This document shows positions 26,800-36,483 of a DNA stretch of 64,000 nucleotides, piece after piece; position 1 is the stretch's first letter; every line of letters starts with the position of its first letter. The stretch covers positions 1-64,000 of the forward strand of contig JAOTXX010000010.1 in assembly GCA_029862185.1 (NCBI GenBank). The letters run 5' to 3'. The DNA is from Myxococcales bacterium. GTDB lineage: Bacteria; Myxococcota_A; Polyangia; Polyangiales; Houyiibacteriaceae. The translations under genes were made by a program, and so were the position numbers. The notes under the pieces are model-generated. The model saw only the letters and a list, made by a program, of their open reading frames with translations, had not been told where the DNA came from and ran no database searches.

Positions 26800-27954
26800 C
26801 TAGAACAAGTCTCGCACAATGCCGTCAAGTTTCAGCCAACGATCCACGGGAACGCGCAGCCAGTCTCCATCCCATACGAGGTTGCCTCGTTCGATGGCGC
26901 GCTCGATCTCATGCTCCCTGCCTTCCCTTGGCTGGCGACCCGCTCTTCGTTCGGTCGAGACCAGGTTCATTCCGTCTACCGTGCGTAGTCCGAGCATCAG
27001 AGCCTCGCGAATGATCTCGTCGGGGCCCAGCTCCTCAACCTCGACTTCCAGGATTTGCTGCCGCATGTATCGCTGCGGGTTGGGTTCGTTCCGCCACCGC
27101 TCCGCTCGCCCCGGCCCCTGGTCGAGACAACCGACCGCCGCCGCGCCAAGCCCGACGTACGCGCCGCCTCGCCAGTAGTGCAGATTGTGGCGTGAGAGCT
27201 CTCCATCGTCCGCGTAGTTCGAGACTTCGTAGTGCGTCCAGCCGAGGTCGGTGAAGCAGCGCTCCGCATGTTCGAACAGCTCGGCGTACTGCTCTTCGGG
27301 TGCGACTCGAAGCTTGCCTGCGCGGTAAAGCGAACCGAACATCGTCTTTTCTTCGATCGTCAGCGCGTAGGCCGATACATGCCGGACGCCGGCTTCTGCG
27401 ATCCGCGCGATGTCTTCACCGAGCTCTCCGATCGTCTGGCCGGGCATCCCAAACATCAGGTCGGCGCTGACGCGCGGCATTTCCTTCGTCGCTCCGTCGA
27501 GCGCGGCGAGCGCCCGGTCTCGGTCGTGCAAGCGTCCAAGGAATCGTAAATGCGGGTCACGTAGAGACTGAACGCCGATCGAAACACGATTCACGCCGGC
27601 TTCCCGAAGAAGAGAAGCGTGTTCGCGATCGAGTGAGCTCGGATTGCACTCGACGGTGACCTCGACCTCGTCGGCCGCCTCCTCGAACGCTTCGCGGATC
27701 CCTTCGAGGGTTCGTTTCAGCGCGTTCGGCGCCCAGAGTGAGGGCGTGCCGCCGCCGAAGAAGACCGACTTCAGCGCGCGACCCTGCAAGTCCCCCGCAC
27801 GCGCATCGAGCTCACGAAGCAGGGCGTCGGCATACGCGTCGTGGGGCAGCGCGTCGCTGCGCATCGGCTCGGTGGCGAAGTCGCAATAAGGGCACTTGCG
27901 TGCGCACCAGGGGAAGTGGACGTAGACCGAGGTCTCTGTGGGATCGCTTGACAT
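26800..27954 (-). CDS. hemW: radical SAM haem chaperone HemW
   Basis: This 384-residue protein starts at ATG 27954 (MSSDPTETSVYVHFPWCARK). The radical SAM cluster motif is C-A-R-K-C-P-Y-C-D-F, the CxxxCxxC-x-F version that marks HemW rather than HemN, which has a fourth Cys. Following motifs SVFFGGGTPSLW, VTVECNPSSLD and GVNRVSIGVQSL are typical. HemW binds haem and inserts it into target enzymes; it is not the oxygen-independent coproporphyrinogen oxidase it is often called. The longer track start lacks support. It is divergent from nadA with 49 bp between them. Confidence 0.92.
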   Translation of the reverse strand: MSSDPTETSVYVHFPWCARKCPYCDFATEPMRSDALPHDAYADALLRELDARAGDLQGRALKSVFFGGGTPSLWAPNALKRTLEGIREAFEEAADEVEVTVECNPSSLDREHASLLREAGVNRVSIGVQSLRDPHLRFLGRLHDRDRALAALDGATKEMPRVSADLMFGMPGQTIGELGEDIARIAEAGVRHVSAYALTIEEKTMFGSLYRAGKLRVAPEEQYAELFEHAERCFTDLGWTHYEVSNYADDGELSRHNLHYWRGGAYVGLGAAAVGCLDQGPGRAERWRNEPNPQRYMRQQILEVEVEELGPDEIIREALMLGLRTVDGMNLVSTERRAGRQPREGREHEIERAIERGNLVWDGDWLRVPVDRWLKLDGIVRDLF

Positions 27955-28003
27955 CTGGGGCGCCGGGAAGGAGGTATACTCCGCTTTTCGGAGCTGGTCG
28001 CAG

Positions 28004-29470
28004 ATGACACTCCCGGTATTTCCCTCTCTACGCATTACCGCTCGCGCCTTGGTTCCCCAGGGTGCGTTCGCCGAGGCCCAAGCCGCGTTTCTAAAGCCCG
28101 ATCCAGGGCTGGTCGCGCAGCTCGGGAACCTGCTCCGCGAGAAGAACGCCGGTGTCGTGGCTCACTTCTACATGGACCCGGAGCTTCAGGGCGTGCTCTC
28201 CGCGTGCGATTGGCCGCACGTCCACGTCTCGGACTCGCTTGCGATGGCAGACCGCGCGATCGCGATGGCGGAGCAGGGGGTCAGCACCATCGCTGTTCTC
28301 GGCGTCGACTTCATGAGCGAGAACGTCCGCGCGATGCTCGACGCATCCGGGCATTCTCACATTCCTGTCTATCGAGTCGTGGCCGACCCCATCGGGTGCT
28401 CGCTGGCCGAGTCGGCAGAGGCAGAGGCGTACGGCGCCTATCTCATGAACGCCGCGGAGACCCCGCGCTCGCTTCACGTGGTTTACATCAACACCAGCCT
28501 CGTCACCAAAGCCAAGGCGCACGCGATCGTACCGACCATCACCTGTACGTCCTCGAACGTCGTGCGGACGGTCCTGCAGGCCGCCGCCCAGATTCCCGAT
28601 GTGCACATCTGGTTCGGTCCAGACACCTACATGGGCGACAACCTCGCGCACATGCTTCAAAGCCTCGCGGAGATGCCCGACGAACAGATTCGGCAGCTTC
28701 ATTCGGACCACGACCAGGCATCGATTCGTTCTCTATTGCCGCGATTTCACTATTTCGAGCAAGGTGTTTGCATCGTTCACCACATGTTCGGCCGCGAGGT
28801 CGTCGAGCTGGTTCGCGCGCATTATGCCGATGTCTTCGTCACAGCGCACCTGGAGGTCCCCGGCGAGATGTTCGAGCTCGGTTTGCAGGCGCAGCGGGAA
28901 GGCAACGGCGTCGTCGGCTCCACGTCGAACATCCTTGCGTTCATCTTGGGCAAGGTCGACGAGGCGATCGCGCGCGGGGAACAGGCCAACCTGCGATTCA
29001 TCCTCGGCACCGAAGCGGGCATGATCACGCCGATCGTCCGGCAAGTGCAGGCCAAGCTTCGAGACTACGCCTCCGAGGGTGGAGCTGAGCTCTCCGCAGA
29101 AATCGTATTTCCCGTCGCCAGCGAGGCCATCGCGCAAGATGCGGAAAGTGGCCTTGGGGTCGTGCCTGGCGTTGCCGGCGGCGAGGGTTGCTCGACAGCA
29201 GGCGGCTGCGCGACCTGCCCGTACATGAAGATGAACTCCCTCCAAGCTCTGCTCGGCCTGCTCGAGCGCATCGACGCCGAGCCGCAATCGAGCCTGGTGC
29301 CCTTCGAGCCGCGCAAGTACGTGCAAGAGATTCGCGGCCGAACAGTGGCGGACCTGGGCGGCGAGCCCATCCTCCACATGCGGGCTTTCCAGCGTTCTGG
29401 CGAGCTTCCCGGCGCGCTCGTCGCCGACGTGCTCGGGCGCGCCACCGACACGGTGAAATCCGAGGCCTGA
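28004..29470 (+). CDS. nadA: quinolinate synthase A
   Basis: This [4Fe-4S] enzyme condenses iminoaspartate with dihydroxyacetone phosphate to quinolinate for NAD synthesis. The start ATG 28004 gives 488 residues, longer than the 300-350 residues of the common bacterial form and closer to the extended type. Cluster cysteines fit IGCSLAES, TITCTSSNVV and GGCATCPYMKMNSLQALL. Other family stretches are VVAHFYMDPELQG, IWFGPDTYMGDNLAHM and FILGTEAGMITPIVRQVQ. No nadB or nadC is adjacent. The start region contains CTCCGcttttCGGAG, a small hairpin, and an AGGAGG that is too far upstream of the ATG to be its ribosome site. Confidence 0.93.
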   Translation: MTLPVFPSLRITARALVPQGAFAEAQAAFLKPDPGLVAQLGNLLREKNAGVVAHFYMDPELQGVLSACDWPHVHVSDSLAMADRAIAMAEQGVSTIAVLGVDFMSENVRAMLDASGHSHIPVYRVVADPIGCSLAESAEAEAYGAYLMNAAETPRSLHVVYINTSLVTKAKAHAIVPTITCTSSNVVRTVLQAAAQIPDVHIWFGPDTYMGDNLAHMLQSLAEMPDEQIRQLHSDHDQASIRSLLPRFHYFEQGVCIVHHMFGREVVELVRAHYADVFVTAHLEVPGEMFELGLQAQREGNGVVGSTSNILAFILGKVDEAIARGEQANLRFILGTEAGMITPIVRQVQAKLRDYASEGGAELSAEIVFPVASEAIAQDAESGLGVVPGVAGGEGCSTAGGCATCPYMKMNSLQALLGLLERIDAEPQSSLVPFEPRKYVQEIRGRTVADLGGEPILHMRAFQRSGELPGALVADVLGRATDTVKSEA

Positions 29471-29559
29471 GCCCAAACCCTGCAATTGACGCGCACCGCC
29501 GACCTTGACCGGCGGGCCAACATACTTATGTTGCACCGGCCGAACGGCCCGCGGAACTC

Positions 29560-30657
29560 ATGTCGAAGCCTGATTATTACGAAGTTCTCGAAGTCTCCCG
29601 CGAAGTCACCGTGAGCGAGCTCAAGAAGGCCTACCGCAACAAGGCCCTCGAGTTTCATCCAGATCGCAATCCCGACAACCCCGAGGCGGAGGAGCGGTTC
29701 AAGATGTGCGCCGAGGCCTATTCGGTTTTGAGCGATCCGCAAAAGCGGCAGATGTACGACCGCTTCGGGCACGCCGGATTGGGTGGTCCCGGCGCACCGG
29801 GCTTCGGCGACATCGGCGACGTGTTTAGCCAGTTCCAGGACATCTTTGGAGATCTCTTTGGCGGTGGCGGCGGCGGTTTTGGCTTTGGCGGTTTCGGCCG
29901 GCGTCGGCGCGACCCAAACGCTCCTGCGCGAGGAGCCGACATCCGCACCGACGTGACTTTGTCGCTTCGCGAAGCCGCGTTTGGTGCGACCCGCGAGATC
30001 GATCTTTCGCATCCGTCTCCGTGCGAGGCCTGTCACGGGACGGGCGCAAAAGGCGGCGAGCTCGAAGGCTGCGCGACCTGCGGCGGCCGCGGTCAAGTCG
30101 CGCGCGCGCAGGGCGCATTCGTGATGACGACCAGCTGCCCGAGCTGCCAGGGCCGAGGCTCGCGGGCCAAGGAGGCCTGTGAGGACTGTGAAGGGGGCGG
30201 CCAAATCGACGTCGAGCGCGTCGTCAAAATCAACGTCCCCGGCGGCGTCGATACGGGTCAAAGCCTTCGCCTGAGCGGTCGCGGTCAGGAGGGCACGCGC
30301 GGCGGCCCGGCCGGCGACCTCTACGTCACCGTCCACGTCGAGCCCGACGAGGACTTCCAGCGCGAAGAATTCGACCTGATCCATCGCCTCGTCGTGACCT
30401 ATCCGCAAGCCGCGCTCGGCGCGAAGCTCGAGGTACCGGCGTTCGAAGCAGACGAAGAGGCAACACAGACCGTCAAGGTTCCCTCCGGCACCCAAGCAGG
30501 CGAAACCCTGGTGGTTCGGGGCGGGGGCGTCCCGCGTCTCAATGGTCGCGGGCGCGGTGACTTGATCTGCCTCGTCGAAGTGGAGGTGCCCAAACGCCTC
30601 TCGCGCGAGCAAAAGCGGCTCTTGAAAGACCTCGACCGCAGTTTCGACGAATCGTGA
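29560..30657 (+). CDS. dnaJ: chaperone protein DnaJ
   Basis: This is a complete type I J-protein, 365 residues. The J domain (residues 5-70) carries HPD at 33-35. A Gly/Phe-rich linker follows (about 72-118, [14 protein letters not shown]). Four zinc-finger repeats come next: CEACHGTG (155), CATCGGRG (171), CPSCQGRG (193) and CEDCEGGG (207). The C-terminal substrate-binding beta domains follow. It stimulates DnaK ATPase and delivers unfolded proteins. No dnaK or grpE is adjacent, so this may be one of several DnaJ paralogues in the genome. Confidence 0.95.
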   Translation: MSKPDYYEVLEVSREVTVSELKKAYRNKALEFHPDRNPDNPEAEERFKMCAEAYSVLSDPQKRQMYDRFGHAGLGGPGAPGFGDIGDVFSQFQDIFGDLFGGGGGGFGFGGFGRRRRDPNAPARGADIRTDVTLSLREAAFGATREIDLSHPSPCEACHGTGAKGGELEGCATCGGRGQVARAQGAFVMTTSCPSCQGRGSRAKEACEDCEGGGQIDVERVVKINVPGGVDTGQSLRLSGRGQEGTRGGPAGDLYVTVHVEPDEDFQREEFDLIHRLVVTYPQAALGAKLEVPAFEADEEATQTVKVPSGTQAGETLVVRGGGVPRLNGRGRGDLICLVEVEVPKRLSREQKRLLKDLDRSFDES

Positions 30658-30733
30658 GAGGGGCTGGAGATCAAGCAGCGTCAGGGTGTAGGCTAGTCGT
30701 CTGCTCTGGGCCTGGGCCCCGTGGAGAATTCTG

Positions 30734-32506
30734 ATGCAGCCTCTTTCCGGACTCGACTCTTCCTTCCTCTACCTCGAGGACGCCCACCAGCCGATGCACG
30801 TCGGCAGCGTTTTGGTGTTCGAGGGCTCGATGGACTTCGAAAGCTTTCGCCGAACGATGGCGTCGCGTGTTCATCTCGTGCCTCGGCTTCGGCAACGGCT
30901 CGCCATGGTGCCGTTCGGCATCGGCAAGCCCTACTGGGTGGAGGACCCGGCGTTCAATCTCGACATGCACTTGCAACACGTGGCGCTTCCAAGCCCCGGC
31001 AGCTGGAAGGAGCTTCGGGGCCTTGCCGCGCGGATCTTCAGCGTGCCGCTCGATCGCAGCCGGCCGCTCTGGGAGATGACCTTCGTCGAAGGGCTCGATC
31101 AGATCCCTCAGGTGCCGCCCGGCTCAGTTGCGTTGATCAACAAGACGCACCACGCAGCGATCGACGGTGTATCGGGCGCGGACATGATGGGCATCCTGCT
31201 CGACATGACCAAGGAGCCCAGGGCCTTTAGCCCACCGCCGCCTCGAGCCATTCCCCCAGTTCCCAACGAGCTCCAGGTGCTCTCACACACCGCGCGCAAG
31301 ATCATGGGCAAACCGGGCGAGATCAAGCGAGTCGCCGGCGAGCTCGCCGATGCGCTCCGCGCCGCTGGGAAGGTTCGGGACAAGGGGGTCGAAGTGCCTC
31401 CCGTGCCGATGACCGCCCCACCGACACCGATCAACCACACCATCACCGGTCAGCGAATCTGGAACACGGCGCTGCTCGAGCTCGACCGAGTCAAAGCGAT
31501 TCGCAAGATCACCGGCTGCACCCTGAACGACGTCGTTCTCGCGATCTGCGCCGGGGCGCTTCGCCGCTATCTCGATGAGAAGGGCGAGCTTCCCGCCAAG
31601 CCCTTGATCGCCATGGTTCCGGTTTCGACGCGGGGCGACGACGAGCACGGAAAGATGGGCAACAAGGTCTCGGCGATGTTCCTCGACCTCGCCACCGACG
31701 TGGCCGATCCCGTCGAACGACTGAAAGTCATCAAACAGCATACGCAGGGCGGCAAAGCGTTCGAGAAGGCCGGAGCGACACGTGCATTCGTCGACCTCTG
31801 GGATTTCGTCCCGTTCGGCTTGGCCAATCGCGTGCTGCGTCTTTACTCTCGGTTTCGCGTATCCGAGCTGCACAATCCGGTGTTCAACGTGGTCATCACC
31901 AACGTGCCCGGGCCGCAGGTGGACCTGTACATGGCTGGGCACAAGCTCTTAGCAAGCATGGGCATGGCGCCGCTCGTCGACGGCATGGGCTTGCTAATCA
32001 CCGTCCTCAGCTACAACGGCATCCTGTCGATCAGTCCCACATCATCGCCGGCAGTGATGCCCGACCTCGACCTGTTCACCCGCTACCTCCGCGAGTCCGC
32101 CAACGAGCTCGAGGCTGCCGTGCTTCCGCACCGCTTACCCGATGCCGAAGCGGGCGATGCCCATGCCCAGGCCGTGGCCGAAATGACCGCCGCCTTCGTC
32201 GCGCAAATGAGGTCGACCCTGGAGCACGCACCCGACGATCGCTCGCTTCAAGAGGGAAAGTTCCAGCTTCGAATCACCGGCCCGGGTGAGCAAAGTTGGA
32301 TGATCGACATGCACGACCGGAGCGTCACCGAGGGCAATGGCCGCCCCGCGGATGCCACGCTCACGATTCGCGATGCGCACCTCGCCGAGATCCTGCGCGG
32401 CAATCTCGACCCTCAAATCGCTTTCGTTCAGGGCAAGCTTCGCGTCGAGGGCGACATCAACAAGGCGATCGAGTTCGGCAGCTTCTTGCCGAAAGTCATC
32501 GCCTAG
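30734..32506 (+). CDS. wax ester synthase/diacylglycerol acyltransferase fused to an SCP2-like lipid-binding domain
   Basis: This 590-residue protein has the WS/DGAT signature: catalytic INKTHHAAIDGVSG (HHxxxDG, His139-His140, Asp144-Gly145), SRPLWEMTFVEGL, and later NVVITNVPGPQVDLYMAG. It should esterify fatty alcohols or diacylglycerol with acyl-CoA to form storage neutral lipid. The usual enzyme ends near residue 460. Here about 110 further residues follow, including GNGRPADATLTIRDAHLAEI and FVQGKLRVEGDI, which read as an SCP2 sterol-carrier domain (DATLTxxD, GKLKVxGD). The fused domain could present or remove the lipid product. It is 76 bp downstream of dnaJ, probably with its own promoter. 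Confidence 0.88.
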   Translation: MQPLSGLDSSFLYLEDAHQPMHVGSVLVFEGSMDFESFRRTMASRVHLVPRLRQRLAMVPFGIGKPYWVEDPAFNLDMHLQHVALPSPGSWKELRGLAARIFSVPLDRSRPLWEMTFVEGLDQIPQVPPGSVALINKTHHAAIDGVSGADMMGILLDMTKEPRAFSPPPPRAIPPVPNELQVLSHTARKIMGKPGEIKRVAGELADALRAAGKVRDKGVEVPPVPMTAPPTPINHTITGQRIWNTALLELDRVKAIRKITGCTLNDVVLAICAGALRRYLDEKGELPAKPLIAMVPVSTRGDDEHGKMGNKVSAMFLDLATDVADPVERLKVIKQHTQGGKAFEKAGATRAFVDLWDFVPFGLANRVLRLYSRFRVSELHNPVFNVVITNVPGPQVDLYMAGHKLLASMGMAPLVDGMGLLITVLSYNGILSISPTSSPAVMPDLDLFTRYLRESANELEAAVLPHRLPDAEAGDAHAQAVAEMTAAFVAQMRSTLEHAPDDRSLQEGKFQLRITGPGEQSWMIDMHDRSVTEGNGRPADATLTIRDAHLAEILRGNLDPQIAFVQGKLRVEGDINKAIEFGSFLPKVIA

Positions 32507-32527
32507 GGCGCGGCGGCGTGACCAATC

Positions 32528-34717
32528 TCAGCGAAGCGCGCTGAAGCGTTGCTGCTCGTTGGTGCCGGGCAGCTTGGTGCGAAGCTCCGGGAGCTCCTCG
32601 GCAGCGAGCCACTGGTAAACCCCGTAGGTCTGCAAAACACGCCGCGTGTACCGTCGCGTTTCGTCGTAAGGGATCTCTTCGATGAACATGTCGAGTGGAC
32701 GTGTCGCGTCTTCTTCTAGCCAGCGTCGAACCGCACCTTCGCCGGCGTTATACGCCGACGGGACCAGCGCCGGATTCTCGTTCAATCGGTTCCAGAGCCA
32801 GGCCATGTAGCGGGCGCCGATCTTGAGGTTGACCTCTGGCCTCTTGAGAGTGCGCGGCGTGGCTTTCACGCCGACCTCGGTAGCGAAGCGCTTCGCAGTC
32901 GGCATGATCAGCTGGACCAGGCCGTACGCCTTCGCCCAGGAGACCGCCTCCGGGTCGAAAGAGCTTTCCTCGCGTGCGATCGCGCGCACGAACGAAGCGG
33001 GAATACCCTCATCCTCGGCGATGTTTTCGATGAGGGGTGAGAAAGCCTGCGGGTACGTCGCCTCCCAGATCAACTTGCCTTCGCCCTTTGGTAGTAGCCC
33101 TTCGAAGTCCTCGAAGTGGGTCCGGATGACGCGGCTGAGCTTGGTCTGTGCACCAGCGTGTTGAAGAAGAACCGCACCGACGACCGCCATCTTCGGGTCG
33201 ACATTGTCCCCGAGCATGTGAAGCGCCGACATTTCCGACGAGGCATAGCTGACCTCGTTGACGAGCAAGAGCTCGACCATGCGGTCGAAAGCGGGCTCAT
33301 CGAACTCGTCGCGCCAGGCAAAGACCATGCGCATTGGCTCGTCGCTTGCGCGCATGTCGTGGATAGCCGCCTTGGCGCGTCCGGGGTCAATTTCGCCCAG
33401 CCGCCAGAGCGCCTGCTGTGCGTAGTAACGAAGCGGCCAACGTTGGACGATCTCTTCGTAGGCTTTCGCCGCGTCGATGCGCCGGCCCAACATGTAGAGC
33501 GCACGCGCCCGCCAATAGTTCGCACGGCCCGTGATGCCCTCTTGGCGCTCGTCGCCGCCGCGTCTGACCAGCTCGTCGAAGCGGTCGTAAGCGCCTTGGT
33601 ACTTCCCATTGCGCAGTTGGACCCAGCCGAGCTTAAACAGGGCGCGGGGCCACATGTCGCCGTCGGGATAGAGCTTTGGAATCGAAGCCAGGCGCAGGAC
33701 CGACGCTTCTTGCTTACCGTTTTCGAGCTCCGCGAGAGCCGCTCGGTAGCTCGCATCGTCGGCAAGGCTGTGGTCTGGCGCTTCAGCTTCGAGTTTTTCA
33801 AATTGACGGATCGATTCATCCCACCGACCGATTCGGCCGTAGGCGCGCGCTGCGTAGTAACGAGCCCAGGCGCGCATGTCTCGGTCGCCCTTTGCACACT
33901 TGTCTGCGACCTCGCGCATCACCGGAGCTCCGCGCGTGCGCTCGCGGTCTTGAAGGAGCGCGCGGCCTTGCTTGTAACGTGTTTCACACCAGGTTGCGCC
34001 GCCGGTCCTGAGGTGCTTGGCGACCTTTCCGAAAAGCCGTTCGGCTTCCCGGTAGCGCTTTGCGTTGTAGAGCGACTCGGCCTTGTCGAGGCTCTGTTGC
34101 ATTCGCGGGCGAAGGTCTGGTTTCGCGGCAGCTGGCGGAGCAGCTACCGGGGGCGTGCCGTCCAGCCGAATCCCGATGTGCGCGCCCGATCCGCCCGTGC
34201 CGACCGTTCGGGCTTCAATCGTGCGCGCCTGACCGCCGCCAGCCCAGTCGTCCGTCAACGAAGCCGCGAGTTGCGCGGCCGTCACCGGATCCCTTCGTTC
34301 GAGGAGCGAGGCGCGCTTCAACTTGGCCCATCGCGCGAGCGGATGATGGAAGGTGCCGAGCGTGTCGAGGTGCGCGAGGGCGATCTCGTTGTAACCTTCG
34401 TCGAGCGCGGCCTTGGCAGCCAGCCAGTGAAGCCGGCCCTTGTCCGCGGCACCAGCACTAGGCAGCGTGGCTTCGGCGAGCTCGCGCGCCCGTCCGGGGT
34501 TGCTCTTGTCGAGCTGCTTACGGACCTGCATCACCGGGGACTTGTCCGGCAGCGCCACGATGGCCGGGTCGAGGACCTTGGCCGGCGGCGCCGGCGCTGC
34601 GGCCACGACGGGCGTTGGCTCAGCGGCGGGCGGCCAGACTTCGCGCCGCACGTTCTGCTGCTGATGGCAGGCCATCAGCAGCCCCATGCAAGTCGCAAAG
34701 GGCCAAATCCGATTCAT
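32528..34717 (-). CDS. Slt70-like lytic transglycosylase lipoprotein
   Basis: This 729-residue lipoprotein is read from ATG 34717, with a signal ending LLMAC (Cys17). A long alpha-superhelical region of tetratricopeptide-like repeats (about residues 60-560) resembles the Slt70 U and L domains. The C-terminal SLT domain has IAREESSFDP, with the catalytic Glu at 583/584, then GLVQLIMPTAK and SAYNAGEGAVRRWL. It cleaves the MurNAc-GlcNAc bond of peptidoglycan with formation of 1,6-anhydromuramic acid. It is divergent from the LolC/E-like permease with 137 bp between them. The track start 12 codons upstream lies before the signal. Confidence 0.92.
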   Translation of the reverse strand: MNRIWPFATCMGLLMACHQQQNVRREVWPPAAEPTPVVAAAPAPPAKVLDPAIVALPDKSPVMQVRKQLDKSNPGRARELAEATLPSAGAADKGRLHWLAAKAALDEGYNEIALAHLDTLGTFHHPLARWAKLKRASLLERRDPVTAAQLAASLTDDWAGGGQARTIEARTVGTGGSGAHIGIRLDGTPPVAAPPAAAKPDLRPRMQQSLDKAESLYNAKRYREAERLFGKVAKHLRTGGATWCETRYKQGRALLQDRERTRGAPVMREVADKCAKGDRDMRAWARYYAARAYGRIGRWDESIRQFEKLEAEAPDHSLADDASYRAALAELENGKQEASVLRLASIPKLYPDGDMWPRALFKLGWVQLRNGKYQGAYDRFDELVRRGGDERQEGITGRANYWRARALYMLGRRIDAAKAYEEIVQRWPLRYYAQQALWRLGEIDPGRAKAAIHDMRASDEPMRMVFAWRDEFDEPAFDRMVELLLVNEVSYASSEMSALHMLGDNVDPKMAVVGAVLLQHAGAQTKLSRVIRTHFEDFEGLLPKGEGKLIWEATYPQAFSPLIENIAEDEGIPASFVRAIAREESSFDPEAVSWAKAYGLVQLIMPTAKRFATEVGVKATPRTLKRPEVNLKIGARYMAWLWNRLNENPALVPSAYNAGEGAVRRWLEEDATRPLDMFIEEIPYDETRRYTRRVLQTYGVYQWLAAEELPELRTKLPGTNEQQRFSALR

Positions 34718-34854
34718 CTGACGAACCCTAGTGAGTCCGCTCCGTGCGGGCAAGTTCCCCCCCCGTAAAGTCGATGCTGAGCGTCGACCGCGGGGCTTCG
34801 CCCGGCTGTTGGGGTGATCGCGGCATGCCCGCGTACGTGATAGGGGAACGCAAC

Positions 34855-36438
34855 GTGAGCTACAGCCTGCAGATCGGGGTCCGCTATCTTCGCTCCAAGA
34901 AGCGCGCCACGGTTTCGATGATCACCCTGATCTCGATCATCGGAGTCGCCCTCGGGGTCGCAGCCCTCTTGGCGGTTCTGTCGATCACGACCGGCTTCGA
35001 AAATGCCTTCCGCGACAAGGTTCTCGGCGTCAATGCCCACGTGCTGGTCTTGAAGTACGGTCGCGAGTTTCGCGACTACCGCGATGTTCTCGCCACCGTC
35101 GGCGAGATGCCCGAGGTCGCCGGCATCGCGCCCTTCTCGATCAACGAGATGATGCTCACCAAAGGCGAGCGCCGCGGTGTCGTCTTGGTCAAAGGCGTCA
35201 CGCCCGAAGGCCTCCAGACCGTGCTCGACCTGCCAGATCAATTGATCGACGGCGGCCTCGAAGGCCTACGCCGCCCCGGCGCCGTCCCCAACCTCGACGC
35301 CAAGCCCAAGCCCGACGATGACTGGCAATGGCTCCGCGACATCCGAGACGGCAAATCCCGAACCGCACCCAGCCAACCAAAGAAGGCGGCCACGGCCTCG
35401 ACCAAGGAGGAGCCGGTTCGCCGCAAGACTTTCTGGCAAGAGGAAAAGGCGCGCCGCGAAGGGCAGCGAGAGGCCGAGCGGCGCGCGCGCCGACCGCGCA
35501 TCGGGGCGGTGGCCGAGCCGGGTGACATCGAAGCGATGCTCGATGGGCTCGATGGCCAGGACTTTGCGCTTCCCGATGACCCGGCCTGGGAAGCCGGCCT
35601 TTCCTACGGCGAGGCCCAGGAGCCGGTCGAGGCCCTTCCCGGAATCATCGTCGGCAAGACCCTGGCCGAAGACCTGAGCTTGGAAGTCGGGGACAGGGTC
35701 CGGCTGATCTCGCCGCTCGCTGCCCTCGGCCTCACGCTATCGGAGCCGGGTGGCGCCGTCACACGGTCGCGCGAGTTCAGGGTAATCGGCGTGTTCCAAG
35801 CTGGCTTTCAAGAATACGATTCAGGCCTGGTCTACACCGATCTCTTCGAAGCCCAGCGCCTGTTCGACGAGGGCGACAACGTCACAGGCGTCGAGCTCCG
35901 CGTCCATGACCTCGACTCCTCGTTCGAGCTTGCCCGTCGGATCGAACAGAACCTGGGCGGCGCTTTTCACTCCCTCGACTGGTCCGAGCTCAACCGCAAC
36001 CTCTTCACCGCGCTCGAGGTGCAGAAAATCGCCCTCACCCTGGTCATCGCCACCATCATCTTCGTCGCGGCCTTCAACGTCATCGCCACCCTCATCATGG
36101 TGGTCCTCGAAAAGAAGCGAGAGATCGCGATTCTAAAGGCGATGGGAGCCACCGACGCGACAGTGCTAGGCATCTTCATGCTGCAAGGCATCGTCGTGGG
36201 CGTGATCGGAACACTTGCGGGCGTGCTGGTCGGCGGAGGCCTCGTCGCCTACCTCGACAGGATCCAATTCCCGCTCGATCCCAAGGTTTACCTGATCGAC
36301 CATCTCCCGGTCGTGCTCAACCCCAGCGTCTTCCTCATCACCATCGCGATCGCACTTCTCATCTGCACCCTCTCGACCATCGCACCCTCCATGTGGGCCG
36401 CGCGCATGCTTCCGGTCGACGGCCTTCGATACGAGTAA
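34855..36438 (+). CDS. LolC/LolE-type lipoprotein-releasing permease with a large hydrophilic insert
   Basis: This FtsX/MacB-family permease has an N-terminal SYSLQIGVRYLRSKKRATVS and helix, and a C-terminal set of three helices with the coupling region ALEVQKIALTLVIA and KKREIAILKAMGATDATV. The GTG at 34855, preceded by AGGGGA, places the start at the family's normal beginning and gives 527 residues. Known LolC/E are about 400-415. The excess is a charged, repeat-poor insert at about residues 125-235 (for example KTFWQEEKARREGQREAERR) inside the periplasmic domain. It would extract lipoproteins from the inner membrane for LolA. The ATPase LolD is not adjacent. Confidence 0.88.
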   Translation: MSYSLQIGVRYLRSKKRATVSMITLISIIGVALGVAALLAVLSITTGFENAFRDKVLGVNAHVLVLKYGREFRDYRDVLATVGEMPEVAGIAPFSINEMMLTKGERRGVVLVKGVTPEGLQTVLDLPDQLIDGGLEGLRRPGAVPNLDAKPKPDDDWQWLRDIRDGKSRTAPSQPKKAATASTKEEPVRRKTFWQEEKARREGQREAERRARRPRIGAVAEPGDIEAMLDGLDGQDFALPDDPAWEAGLSYGEAQEPVEALPGIIVGKTLAEDLSLEVGDRVRLISPLAALGLTLSEPGGAVTRSREFRVIGVFQAGFQEYDSGLVYTDLFEAQRLFDEGDNVTGVELRVHDLDSSFELARRIEQNLGGAFHSLDWSELNRNLFTALEVQKIALTLVIATIIFVAAFNVIATLIMVVLEKKREIAILKAMGATDATVLGIFMLQGIVVGVIGTLAGVLVGGGLVAYLDRIQFPLDPKVYLIDHLPVVLNPSVFLITIAIALLICTLSTIAPSMWAARMLPVDGLRYE

Positions 36439-36483
36439 GAAAATGGGCCAGCCCCCTTCTGCGAGCTGCTAGTATCCGCGGCC

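Noticed and set aside
27948-27980. TTGACA and TATACT as a nadA promoter
   Set aside because: The hexamers are 21 bp apart, too far for a standard sigma-70 promoter, and TTGACA overlaps the hemW start codon.
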